Shown here piece by piece: positions 50,793 to 59,148 of a stretch of 64,000 nt of DNA; positions within the stretch are counted from its first letter, which is position 1, and each line of letters begins with the position of its first letter. The notes beneath the pieces were generated by a model. The model worked only from the letters and a program-made list of their open reading frames with translations, was not told the origin of the DNA and made no database searches. Location of the stretch: the IMG/VR virus record IMGVR_UViG_3300021479_000006, positions 1-64,000 of that record; one strand, 5' to 3'. Both the position numbers and the translations under genes were made by a program. This DNA comes from a virus.

Positions 50793-52352
50793 ATGTTAAA
50801 GAAAGAACAAATCCGTCAGATAATATCTGAAATAATCGAACAACATCCAGACATCGCAAAAGAAGATAGAACACCACATCATCTGTTAGCTGGCGAAATG
50901 ATCGCAAAAAAGGTCCTCCAATATCTATGGCCAGATCAAAAAATTGAAATGCCTGGGGATATGGGTGTTATGGTATTACACAAATTTGATGATATCCCTA
51001 TGGATGCTGTATTCCTTAATAAGGAATTCAATCAATTAAATCTAGAAAATGTTGTTTCTTCCGATAGACCACCATCTCAATTCACAAAACAAGAGCAGAG
51101 TAAATTTTACGTTACTACAAAAAACCAACCTACACTGGTTTTCCTTAGAACCACTAGTCCGGAACTTAAATACAAATTGTTCTGTGTAAGCATGGAAACT
51201 AATGAATCAATCTTATCAACTTTTAATTTGAATGCTTTACAAGTTGGTATAGATGTTTTAGAAGAGAAATTGTATTTTACAAAAGAGTTTGAAGATTTTG
51301 TGAATACTAAACAACTCTACGTAACATCTATTTTTAATCCTAACAGTACAATTATTGATTTGATTGTAATGGCAAATACAATTCCTTGCTACTGTGATAT
51401 TAATGAGGAACTTTTGTTACTTGCTCAACCATATTACTATAATAAGGTTACACATTTAACCGTAGATGTTGTTACCTATGAAGAATATCAGAGAGCGAAC
51501 AGCTATTTCCCAAATCTTTTCAAGTATTTTTCATACGATAAAAAAGAACAAACGATTTCACCTAAAGAAGATACTCTTCCTCAGGAGACAAGACTTTTAG
51601 ACATTGCGAGTGAAGATTTTCAAATGTTCTTGAATTATTGGAAATTGTATAAAAGAAATAGTGTTAGTAAATCTAACCGTGAAAAGTTCGATAAAATATT
51701 TACGTTCACTTTTACGAAGTATTACATTCTGGCTAACCTAGAGTATTATGACTTCAAAAAAGAGCCGGTTGTTGTAGAGATGAAACATCTTGATGATATG
51801 TTGATTAAACACCCTTCTTTAAATAAGCTTATTAGTGAAATCGGTATTCATGAACAATTAATATTTTGTGAGACCATACGAGATTACATGAGACAATATA
51901 ACGAATGGGTTATAGGTTTCCTTGAAACAAACGATAAACTCTTCAAAGAAGGTAATGTTATTGATTATAATAAAATTACAGAACTTCTTGAAAAAGAAGT
52001 TAAGCGTCTAAACGAGCCTCTAATAGAGACTTTGGATTTACGTGAGTTCAAATACAGATCTTATGTTGAAGAGCTCCATACACCATTAAAATTACAAGTT
52101 GAGGGTAAGAAAATGCACCATTGCGTAGGAGGTTACTCTAACCAGGTAGAATCTGGACAATCACGTATCTTCCATATTGAAACGGACAATCTTACATTAT
52201 CTACACTTGAAATTGGTGTATCTGGAAAAGATGATAACATGAGTTTCAGTGTAAGACAACATAAAAATGTTAATAATAAAGAACCCGAAGCAGAAAATAT
52301 CAAAATTGCTAAGGAACTAGTTGAATTCTTAAGCAAAAAATTCGGTTCTTAA
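50793..52352 (+). CDS. PcfJ-like protein (519 aa)
   Basis: The C-terminal 110 residues carry the PcfJ signature: LKLQVEGKKMHHCVGGYSNQ with the central H-C-V-G-G-Y, then SRIFHIE and LSTLEIGVSG. The N-terminal 400 residues are helical with no known domain. PcfJ-like proteins occur on conjugative plasmids and in phages; the biochemical role is not established. It is preceded by a -7-type element and followed by a small gene and a terminator, forming a separate unit. Confidence 0.8.
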   Translation: MLKKEQIRQIISEIIEQHPDIAKEDRTPHHLLAGEMIAKKVLQYLWPDQKIEMPGDMGVMVLHKFDDIPMDAVFLNKEFNQLNLENVVSSDRPPSQFTKQEQSKFYVTTKNQPTLVFLRTTSPELKYKLFCVSMETNESILSTFNLNALQVGIDVLEEKLYFTKEFEDFVNTKQLYVTSIFNPNSTIIDLIVMANTIPCYCDINEELLLLAQPYYYNKVTHLTVDVVTYEEYQRANSYFPNLFKYFSYDKKEQTISPKEDTLPQETRLLDIASEDFQMFLNYWKLYKRNSVSKSNREKFDKIFTFTFTKYYILANLEYYDFKKEPVVVEMKHLDDMLIKHPSLNKLISEIGIHEQLIFCETIRDYMRQYNEWVIGFLETNDKLFKEGNVIDYNKITELLEKEVKRLNEPLIETLDLREFKYRSYVEELHTPLKLQVEGKKMHHCVGGYSNQVESGQSRIFHIETDNLTLSTLEIGVSGKDDNMSFSVRQHKNVNNKEPEAENIKIAKELVEFLSKKFGS

Positions 52353-52353
52353 A

Positions 52354-52521
52354 ATGCATGAGGTTTTACATTTGTTGGGTTTGTGCCCAGATAGTTTATC
52401 ACATTTTGATTTGATTGATTTTATGATTGCTCAAGAGCAAATATTTATTAGTCGATTCAATATAAAGTATGGTCTGTTCTACCTGATAGACAAAATAAAA
52501 CTTATACATCTTTGGATATAA
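52354..52521 (+). CDS. Small protein (55 aa) downstream of PcfJ-like gene
   Basis: ATG 52354 is 1 nt after the PcfJ-like stop. The product MHEVLHLLGLCPDSLSHFDL continues to an aromatic, basic end (FYLIDKIKLIHLWI). The H-L-L-G-L-C-P-D opening looks like a conserved motif rather than random sequence, and the frame ends exactly at a terminator. Function unknown. Confidence 0.6.
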   Translation: MHEVLHLLGLCPDSLSHFDLIDFMIAQEQIFISRFNIKYGLFYLIDKIKLIHLWI

Positions 52522-52555
52522 TAGAAAAAGGCCTCGAATTGAGGCCTTTTTCTAT
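52521..52555. terminator. Bidirectional intrinsic terminator
   Basis: ATAGAAAAAGGCCTC, loop GAATT, GAGGCCTTTTTCTAT. It separates the convergent small gene (plus) and the interrupted gene (minus). Confidence 0.9.
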
Positions 52556-52902
52556 ACTGCTGTTATTTCAACTCTTGAACTTCCTTCATCACCTTCACAA
52601 ATAGGTACCCAAAAATGTCTTATATCCTTCACTCCTAACAATTTAATATCATCAGTTGATATATTATAATCTTCCATAAGTCTAAGAATTTTTTGCTCTG
52701 CTATAACCCTTTAAAATCCTTTTACATTTATATAATACGTAACAAATAATAGGGTATCACTCAAAGGTTTTTGATTTCCTTTTTTTAGTTCAACATTCAA
52801 ATTAACAAGAGCTCTATCCTTACCATTTAATAAAATGTATTTTGGTTTTTTTCTAAAAAGTTTTCTGATTTTATCAAATAATGTTCTAAATATTTTGTAC
52901 AT
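52552..52902 (-). pseudogene. Open frame interrupted by one in-frame TAA
   Basis: From ATG 52902 a 63-residue product ends at TAA 52713-52711. The same frame then continues 52 more codons without a stop to TAG at 52554-52552, and the sequence reads smoothly across (TYYINVKGF, stop, RVIAEQKILRLMEDYNIS). The second part has only an internal ATG (52677) giving 41 residues. This suggests a single about 115-residue gene broken by a nonsense change, or two short genes in one frame. The basic N-terminus (LFDKIRKLFRKKPKY) gives no family. Confidence 0.5.
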
Positions 52903-52905
52903 GGT

Positions 52906-54522
52906 TTATGTAGTTACGTTCATATAAACAATAGCTTCCAGCATATACTTTGGTATAAATTTTATGGATCTTTGCCGAACAGTGCTAAAAGAAGCATCCA
53001 TAATAAATGTTTCAGCCCAGTCTGTCTCAGATCTTATACTCCGGCCATAAGTTTGTACTAAGTCTGCTACAGTTTTCCAATTATACCAATCCGGATTAAG
53101 TTCTAATCTTCTTTTAACTTTTTTAGACCCTAAACTAGGATAAGGCATTTTAATTATAATTTGAAACCTTGATAGATCATCTTTTAAGTCAATTCCAGTA
53201 TTCATTGAGGGTGAGACTAATATAGTAGGTTTTTTAGACTTTTGATGCATGAATAAAGCCTCATCTCTATTCTGACTTGTATGGAAAATTAATCTATCAT
53301 CTTTTATCTCGTCTCTGATCCAATTAGATAATTCATAAGTATTCGTATGAATTATTCCTTTATGATCTTTGTATTTCTTCAAAACTTTCTTTATATAAGG
53401 CACCATATCCTGGAAAGCTATCGTTTTATTATCCTTGGTCATTTTACCAATTGGCATATAATAAATTTGTCTGTTCTCAACAGGGAAAGGTGATGGTATA
53501 GAGATCCAATGTGTTTTTTCAACATCAACTCCCATTAATTTTGAGAACATTTTCTTGTCTAACATAGTACCACTCATTAAAATAACATGCTTGTATTTAC
53601 TCCATACAAGTTGTCTTAGATACTCAGCTGACCATACAGGCTCAGCAATAATAGATATTTCGTTATGACTATTGTATTGTTGTTCCAACACCCAGTTATC
53701 TGGATCTGCTTCATACTGTTCTACGAAATATTGAATTTTATCTAGAAAGCCGTTACCATCTCTTATTAATTTCAAATAATCTTTAACAACTGTAGCATCA
53801 GTTTTTATCGCTTCCTGCATTTCAGTTACTACACGTCTTATATCAGGTGAAATGTTCTCAGTAAGCATTTTAATAAATGGTCCTATCTTATCAAGATCAG
53901 GAAGGTTTCTTTCATAAAATGCTAAACGTTCAGCTGGAAGCTTAAATCTTTTTAAATATCGGTAACTTACAGACACACTAATAAAATCAGAAAAAAGTTC
54001 TTCGAAATTATGAGCCTCATCAATGATAAGTAGATTTGCTTGTCTTTGATCCAGGATAGCCGGCACAAATATAGAGTACATATCAAATAAATGGAAATTA
54101 GTTAAGCTTATATCGCCACTTTTCCAGTTTTTCATTGCTGTATCATAAGGACAGTCTTCACATTTAACTTTGTTCATGTCACACATATCCTTACCAAGCT
54201 CACAATCACAATTGAATTTATCACATCTGTAATTTGCTTTACCCCATAAATTATTAATAAAATCAAACTCTTCGAAATATTGAGTCTGTAACATCTTGGA
54301 ACAAGTAAGTAAATCTACCTTAGCTTTTCCATTGATATTTTTTTTATAGTAGTCGCAAATTTGTAAACAAACAATGGATTTGCCACTCCCAGTCGGAAGA
54401 TCCAGCATTATACATGTTTTACCATCTTCCATAATTGCCTTTTTAGTTTCTTCTAATGCTTCAACCTGAATATCTCTCAGCATTACCAAATCAACAACTT
54501 CTTTTAAACTACTATACTTCAT
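52906..54522 (-). CDS. XPD/DinG-type iron-sulfur superfamily 2 helicase (538 aa)
   Basis: Helicase motif I LDLPTGSGKS, the Fe-S cysteines (YRCDKFNCDC, GKDMCDM and KCEDCPYD, about residues 98-125), motif II LLIIDEAHNFEE, and motif VI region VQTYGRSIRSE are all present. This layout defines the Rad3/XPD/DinG family of 5'-3' DNA helicases. It is compact compared with cellular members. Likely roles are replication, recombination or repair. It is near the polymerase-like and nuclease genes but transcribed separately. A TATATAACTT box lies 17 nt upstream. Confidence 0.9.
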   Translation of the reverse strand: MKYSSLKEVVDLVMLRDIQVEALEETKKAIMEDGKTCIMLDLPTGSGKSIVCLQICDYYKKNINGKAKVDLLTCSKMLQTQYFEEFDFINNLWGKANYRCDKFNCDCELGKDMCDMNKVKCEDCPYDTAMKNWKSGDISLTNFHLFDMYSIFVPAILDQRQANLLIIDEAHNFEELFSDFISVSVSYRYLKRFKLPAERLAFYERNLPDLDKIGPFIKMLTENISPDIRRVVTEMQEAIKTDATVVKDYLKLIRDGNGFLDKIQYFVEQYEADPDNWVLEQQYNSHNEISIIAEPVWSAEYLRQLVWSKYKHVILMSGTMLDKKMFSKLMGVDVEKTHWISIPSPFPVENRQIYYMPIGKMTKDNKTIAFQDMVPYIKKVLKKYKDHKGIIHTNTYELSNWIRDEIKDDRLIFHTSQNRDEALFMHQKSKKPTILVSPSMNTGIDLKDDLSRFQIIIKMPYPSLGSKKVKRRLELNPDWYNWKTVADLVQTYGRSIRSETDWAETFIMDASFSTVRQRSIKFIPKYMLEAIVYMNVTT

Positions 54523-54539
54523 ATGAAAATTCTATATAG

Positions 54540-54549
54540 AAGTTATATA
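54540..54549 (-). promoter_or_regulatory. Possible late-promoter-like box TATATAACTT
   Basis: It lies 17 nt before ATG 54522. The spacing fits the series, but the 3' half is less like the others and a helicase need not be late. Confidence 0.35.
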
Positions 54550-54626
54550 AGGAAGTCATAGTAAGTTTTCATCTTAAATTGAAATATGAGTAATTGTGTA
54601 AATTTAATTCATAAGCGGAATCTAAA

Positions 54627-54636
54627 TATATAAAGT
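54627..54636 (+). promoter_or_regulatory. Late-promoter-like box TATATAAAGT
   Basis: It lies 20 nt before ATG 54657. Confidence 0.55.
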
Positions 54637-54656
54637 AACAAAGTAAAAATATTAAA

Positions 54657-54977
54657 ATGACTGTTTTAAAGTATAAAGAGTTCGTCGAACAACAAAACAA
54701 TTTTCCAAGGACTCTGGTGAATCCAAATACGGATTTAGCAGAAGATGATAAACGCCATTACTTTAAAACTATTATAGCTGATCTTAAGAAAACTCTAATA
54801 GAACTTTATGATATTAAGGATAAAAGAAGTAAAGATATAATAAAGAAATTTTGGAGTATGCCGGAAACGAAAGCTATTATAGAAGATTGTCTAGGTAAGT
54901 ATCCACAGATTCTTCCTCATGTATGTTCACAAAGGATATTGAAAGAACTTGAATACGTTATAAATGAAACGGAGTAA
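54657..54977 (+). CDS. Protein with capsid-targeting-like N-terminus (106 aa)
   Basis: The N-terminus MTVLKYKEFVEQQNNFPR matches the tag in short form (K-Y-K-E-F-V-E), close to the T4 form with Y-Q-E-F. The rest is helical and charged (IIADLKKTLIELYDIKDKRS; AIIEDCLGKYPQILPHVCSQ), without a known domain. It has a late-promoter-like box and overlaps the next gene by 14 bp. Interpreted as a packaged internal protein. Confidence 0.65.
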   Translation: MTVLKYKEFVEQQNNFPRTLVNPNTDLAEDDKRHYFKTIIADLKKTLIELYDIKDKRSKDIIKKFWSMPETKAIIEDCLGKYPQILPHVCSQRILKELEYVINETE

Positions 54978-55506
54978 CTTTTTTATCTGTGATTATAATC
55001 AGTGGATATATCTAAATGATCCAAGGGTTACATCATTATCTGAAGAATTTTTTACAGATATGTTAAAGAATTTTTGTCAAAAATATGATCCTAAATTTCC
55101 TCAGTTATATAAAAAACTCATATCAACAGATCCTTACTGTATTATAAACGCATCCACAATGAGCGAAAAGAATTTTTATTTTGATAATACAATAGATCCG
55201 ATAAACTGGAAAGTATTTCCTGACCGAAGAAAATCTTTAACATGTTTTAATTATAAAGAAAACGATCCAGGAAATCTGTATATTGTTATCCCTTATGATG
55301 GAGCTAATTTTGGTATATGCCCAGGAGCTTATTTTTCTGAATGCGTAATTAAAGAATCAAAAGATTTGATTGAGCAAGGATTCACAAGAGCTTATTATAA
55401 TAACCCTATTGAATGGCTTAAAGGTCTTAATAAAAGAGAACTATGGACCGATGATAGTTGCTTATTAATATCTCAACAACAATGGGAGAACTTTTTCAAG
55501 AAATAA
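54964..55506 (+). CDS. Hypothetical protein (180 aa)
   Basis: Starts inside the end of the preceding tagged gene (MKRSNFFICDYNQWIYLNDP). Mixed alpha/beta with a distinctive segment LYIVIPYDGANFGICPG followed by YFSECVIKES, and a C-terminal W-rich helix (ISQQQWENFFKK). No tag of its own. The overlap suggests co-translation with the tagged protein. Function unknown. Confidence 0.65.
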   Translation: MKRSNFFICDYNQWIYLNDPRVTSLSEEFFTDMLKNFCQKYDPKFPQLYKKLISTDPYCIINASTMSEKNFYFDNTIDPINWKVFPDRRKSLTCFNYKENDPGNLYIVIPYDGANFGICPGAYFSECVIKESKDLIEQGFTRAYYNNPIEWLKGLNKRELWTDDSCLLISQQQWENFFKK

Positions 55507-55517
55507 TTTATTTCTTG
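55497..55517. terminator. Palindrome between convergent genes
   Basis: CAAGAAATAA and TTATTTCTTG form a near-perfect dyad spanning the convergent stops at 55506 and 55508. It is AT-rich, so termination efficiency is uncertain. Confidence 0.45.
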
Positions 55518-55735
55518 TGACTAGTATGTTCCTTTATGAATTCAGTGCCTTTTTTATAAATATCAGAGCCCTCTATCATTTTAATACTGCTATTTAAAAA
55601 AGGTATTTTACTTTTTATGAATATGAAAGATGTTGGATCTAGTTTTATAAGTATTATAATACCAATTATACCTCCTGGTATAACTATACAAAGACCAAAA
55701 AGTAATAAAAAAACAAGTAATTTAAATTTATACAT
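55508..55735 (-). CDS. Small membrane or exported protein (75 aa)
   Basis: A long hydrophobic N-terminal segment (FKLLVFLLLFGLCIVIPGGI, then IGIIILI) follows a two-residue basic start. It could be a signal anchor. The C-terminal half is basic and soluble (SSIKMIEGSDIYKKGTEF). It overlaps the end of the ankyrin-repeat gene by 8 bp and is co-directional. Function unknown. Confidence 0.55.
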   Translation of the reverse strand: MYKFKLLVFLLLFGLCIVIPGGIIGIIILIKLDPTSFIFIKSKIPFLNSSIKMIEGSDIYKKGTEFIKEHTSHKK

Positions 55736-57935
55736 TTGTAAATATATCCTCAGCTTTTATCAAATCTCTTTTAATCCACGACTTTAGTTTACTATACCTA
55801 TGATTATCCATAATAGCTTTATCGACTTTACAACCTTTACTAATAAGATATTTAGTTGTTTTTAAATTTTGTTTTTCAATAGCTTCTCTTAATAATTCAT
55901 TATTTCTAAATGTTATATCAGCATTTTTTTCTTCTATTAACCATTTTAAAATTTTAAATATATTTTCTATTTTTACTTTGTCAGATTCATAATATGATGA
56001 AATACAATTTAATACATATTCACCATAATGACTATCCACTTTCTTTTCTTCTGATGTTCTGTTTTTAAGCCAATAAGAATCACCGTTATTAGGATCCATT
56101 TTTAATGTGCTTAATAAATATTTAAACATTTCATAATAACCTTCTCGACAACATCTTACTAATTCATGATTATTAGAAAATTGTCTTATAATAGACACTT
56201 TTTTCTCTTCAGCAAAAAATTTAACAAGTTCTAAGTTATTGGAATTTACAGCTTCTATAAATAAAGATTCGTTAAAATTTCGCTCGCTTAAAGAGTCACT
56301 ATGCCTCATACCATCTTTTGACCAATCAGCTTTACTATATTCATCAAAAAACTCTTTGTTCATTTTATTTTTAATATAAAAATCTAACCTATATGCTCTA
56401 TATTTATTAGGTTTTTCTTCTGTTAAAAGTAACTTTTTAACGTCATCAATTTTATTATTTTTTACCATCCAAGAACCTAGTTGAGACCACTTATCATAAC
56501 CTATTACACCAGTTTCCTTCCATACTTTGTAACAATTCGTCATATCACCTAACTTATAATAAGCATCAAATTTATTTACAGGATCTTTAATAGTATCTTC
56601 AATTAGCTCAGAAAGGAATATTTTATAACTTTTGTCTATAGTATAATAATAATTTCTATAAACATTTATAATTTGTAGTATATAATTTTCGTTTTTTACA
56701 TATTTCTTAACAATATCAACAAATTGATCGAATAGAGATTTATTTTGTAGAAAATAAGTAATCACATTAGGTAGATATTTTGCTACATCTATACGGTCCA
56801 GATTATTTAAAAATAATTCACTTTGTTTATCTCTAAAAATTTTACCTGGTGCCTCACACAAAAGATCCATTTGTTGATCAATAGATAATTTTGAAATATA
56901 CAATAAGAAAATATTATTATTTTTAGAAGAAAGTAAATAATTTACAAGTTCTAGTTTGTTGGCAAACTTTAAAGCTTTTGATTTATTAATAGCTTGTTCA
57001 GAATCTAATACCTTTATAACACTTGTAGGTATACCAGTTTGTTCTAAATATTTTGTTTTGTTTATACCTACTAAAGGTGTATCATCCTTTTTATGTGCAA
57101 AATTCATTTTACCGTCTTGTTCTACAGTGAAACCTACAAGAAATAATTTGTCTGTAATATCTTTTTCAAACCACCAAGAAAAATATTGTGCTGCTAAAAT
57201 ATTTTTTGTATACTGTTGAAAATAACTAATACTTCTACTGATACACCAAGCATCAGAACCAAATTTTTTAGAAGCATCAAATGTCAGTATACGACAAACA
57301 ATAACACCCTTATTTATGTCTGTATAAACAATATCTACATCTGTATCACTTTTTAAGTTAGTCAGTAATGTCTCATAATTAGCACTAAAACTTCTTTTAG
57401 AAACAAAAGAAATCAAAGAACTTAAAAGTGATTGAAAATCTTTAAAAACACTCAATTTCTTTATCAGATCTGATTTATCAGGAAGATCATAAAATAATAT
57501 AGCAGCCTCTTTAAATTTATTTTTATTTTCTTGTGTTTGATTATCAACAATATTTTTTAAGTTAGATGGTAGTTCATTAAAAATTTTATTAGCTTTATTG
57601 TCACGTTCAACTTGATTCATAGCATCTTCCAATTTTTCAGGACCATCTAAAATGTAATCAACCGGAGATTTAGGTAGTTTTTGAATAAGATTATTCCTTT
57701 TAAAAAACTCTAACCTATCAACTAACTTTTTAGCATCATCAAACATAAATTTAAATTCATAATAAAAATATATAAGCATGTAAACATAACCTAAACAATT
57801 TTTACTACTACAAAATTCTGTATATTGTTTCAGTATTCCGTCACCACTAGGATGTTTTTCAGCCAAATATTTTTTAGCTTTTTGTACATCCTCATTAATA
57901 GGTCGAAAATCATCAAATTTTTTAAAAAACTTCAT
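55728..57935 (-). CDS. Ankyrin-repeat protein with capsid-targeting-like N-terminus (735 aa)
   Basis: The N-terminus MKFFKKFDDFRPINEDVQK matches the tag and contains P-I-N-E/D, the same I-N-E as in other tagged proteins. A central domain has SDAWCISRSISYFQQYTKN followed by FLVGFTVEQDGKMNFAHKKD; a W-C-I-x(n)-Y-x-x-Y layout occurs in several phage proteins of unknown function. The C-terminal 250 residues hold ankyrin-like repeats (NESLFIEAVNSNNLELVKFF; NHELVRCCREGYYEMFKYLL; NNELLREAIEKQNLKTTKYL). It may be a large injected effector binding host proteins. A TATATAATAT box abuts the ATG, so promoter assignment is unclear. Confidence 0.75.
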   Translation of the reverse strand: MKFFKKFDDFRPINEDVQKAKKYLAEKHPSGDGILKQYTEFCSSKNCLGYVYMLIYFYYEFKFMFDDAKKLVDRLEFFKRNNLIQKLPKSPVDYILDGPEKLEDAMNQVERDNKANKIFNELPSNLKNIVDNQTQENKNKFKEAAILFYDLPDKSDLIKKLSVFKDFQSLLSSLISFVSKRSFSANYETLLTNLKSDTDVDIVYTDINKGVIVCRILTFDASKKFGSDAWCISRSISYFQQYTKNILAAQYFSWWFEKDITDKLFLVGFTVEQDGKMNFAHKKDDTPLVGINKTKYLEQTGIPTSVIKVLDSEQAINKSKALKFANKLELVNYLLSSKNNNIFLLYISKLSIDQQMDLLCEAPGKIFRDKQSELFLNNLDRIDVAKYLPNVITYFLQNKSLFDQFVDIVKKYVKNENYILQIINVYRNYYYTIDKSYKIFLSELIEDTIKDPVNKFDAYYKLGDMTNCYKVWKETGVIGYDKWSQLGSWMVKNNKIDDVKKLLLTEEKPNKYRAYRLDFYIKNKMNKEFFDEYSKADWSKDGMRHSDSLSERNFNESLFIEAVNSNNLELVKFFAEEKKVSIIRQFSNNHELVRCCREGYYEMFKYLLSTLKMDPNNGDSYWLKNRTSEEKKVDSHYGEYVLNCISSYYESDKVKIENIFKILKWLIEEKNADITFRNNELLREAIEKQNLKTTKYLISKGCKVDKAIMDNHRYSKLKSWIKRDLIKAEDIFTNV

Positions 57936-57986
57936 ATATTATATATCAAATATAAGAATTTAATATGAAAGTTCATTTTTATGTTT

Positions 57987-57994
57987 TAAATTTG
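57987..57994 (+). promoter_or_regulatory. Bacteroidota-type -7 element TAAATTTG
   Basis: It matches TAnnTTTG and lies 22 nt before ATG 58017, the first of three tightly linked small genes. Confidence 0.4.
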
Positions 57995-58016
57995 TATCCA
58001 CGTAAAAAATATTAAA

Positions 58017-58268
58017 ATGATCTGGCATTATGTACTTTGGACAATATTAGGATATATTATTGGTAGAGCAATGTTTAAATATGTAATCATTTTTTGTAAA
58101 GAAATTTTAGAAATAAAAAAAGGAATGACAATAATATTAACTATCATATCACATATACCTATAGTGAATATGTTATTTTCTCTTTTGTTTTTTATGTTTG
58201 TAATTATTTTAGCTTCTATAGGTTACAGTATCTACTATTTTTTAAAATACATAAAATATATAGACTAA
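58017..58268 (+). CDS. Small membrane protein, two or three helices (83 aa)
   Basis: Hydrophobic helices at residues about 5-27 (YVLWTILGYIIGRAMFKYVI) and 40-75 (IILTIISHIPIVNMLFSLLF; MFVIILASIGYSIYYFL), with a short basic loop between. It is the first gene of a three-gene unit joined by TAATG overlaps. It has no recognised family; holin-like or membrane-modifying roles are possible but unproven. Confidence 0.6.
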   Translation: MIWHYVLWTILGYIIGRAMFKYVIIFCKEILEIKKGMTIILTIISHIPIVNMLFSLLFFMFVIILASIGYSIYYFLKYIKYID

Positions 58269-58471
58269 TGGAAGAGCAAAGACAAAAATGTATCGTTGAA
58301 TATCATATAGCTACTTATTCAGGTGAGGAAATTGTTTACTGTGATAGTAATGATGATAATGATTTTATTATATCAAAAGCGAAGAATCAATTAAAAAGAA
58401 AGGCTGGTGTGTTTCCATTTGGTTACCAATCCTTTAAAATTATTGAACGAGAAGACTATGATGGTGAATAA
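58268..58471 (+). CDS. Small hypothetical protein (67 aa)
   Basis: Begins at a TAATG overlap with the membrane-protein gene and ends at another TAATG. A beta-strand start (KCIVEYHIATYSGEEIVYCD), an acidic loop (SNDDNDF) and a basic helix (SKAKNQLKRKAG) suggest a small ubiquitin-like or double-psi-like fold, but no family is recognised. Confidence 0.55.
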   Translation: MEEQRQKCIVEYHIATYSGEEIVYCDSNDDNDFIISKAKNQLKRKAGVFPFGYQSFKIIEREDYDGE

Positions 58472-58740
58472 TGGCTAGAAATGAAAATAAATTATCTTTG
58501 ATTTATGATAAAAGACAAAATGATTTTGTTACAAAATTTCCAAGAAGCTGTGATGGTGCTCTAATTATGCATACTTTATTATCTGATATTCTTCGATATA
58601 GTTGGGAAAAAGAATATAAACAACAGAAGCCAGCTTATAATGTATTTAATCTTAAAGAAGAGTTAGAAAGTAGAGGGTATGATTTAACAACTTTAAAGTT
58701 TTCTATCGAACTGAAAAAATTAGATAGCGAAAGTAAATAG
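58471..58740 (+). CDS. Small hypothetical protein (89 aa)
   Basis: The start overlaps the preceding stop (TAATG). The product is basic at the start (MARNENKLSLIYDKRQND) and helical later (ALIMHTLLSDILRYSWEKEY), with no recognised domain. Its end overlaps the convergent gene by 21 bp. Confidence 0.55.
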   Translation: MARNENKLSLIYDKRQNDFVTKFPRSCDGALIMHTLLSDILRYSWEKEYKQQKPAYNVFNLKEELESRGYDLTTLKFSIELKKLDSESK

Positions 58741-59127
58741 TTTATTTTCTTTTAAAAATGAAAAATTATCACCGGCACCCCAACTAAACTTACCAGCTGC
58801 TTTTTCAAACCCATTATATTTCAACATTCTTATTTGTTCATCATCCGAATATTTTACAAAGCAACAATCCTGTTTAGGTTTGAACATATTATTAAATTCA
58901 ATACCATCAAAACGAAGTTCATTATCTGTCTTTCTAGTATCCTGTAAAATATAAGCCTCTTTTATTTGACTTTCAGTGATGTAATTAACAATTTCTACCT
59001 GATAACCTTTATCTTCAGCAATCCTCATAAGTTTTAACATCCTAAGATTATTCATATCTTCCGAAAGTGAATTATCCCAGGATGTAACTATTAAATATGC
59101 ATTTTTTGCTTTTTTCGGTAAATTCAT
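58720..59127 (-). CDS. Hypothetical protein (135 aa)
   Basis: An alpha/beta protein opening KKAKNAYLIVTSWDNSLSED, which reads like the first strand and loop of a Rossmann-like or toprim-like fold, then a helix with MLKLMRIAEDKGYQVEIVNY. The rest has no catalytic pattern that I can name. It lies 21 nt downstream of the polymerase-like gene and is probably co-transcribed with it. Confidence 0.6.
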   Translation of the reverse strand: MNLPKKAKNAYLIVTSWDNSLSEDMNNLRMLKLMRIAEDKGYQVEIVNYITESQIKEAYILQDTRKTDNELRFDGIEFNNMFKPKQDCCFVKYSDDEQIRMLKYNGFEKAAGKFSWGAGDNFSFLKENKLFTFAI

Positions 59128-59148
59128 AACCTATATATTCAAGCCGAA

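Noticed and set aside
52552-52902. Stop-codon reassignment
   Set aside because: Many genes here end in TAG, TAA or TGA at expected positions, and long genes have no internal stops, so the standard code applies.
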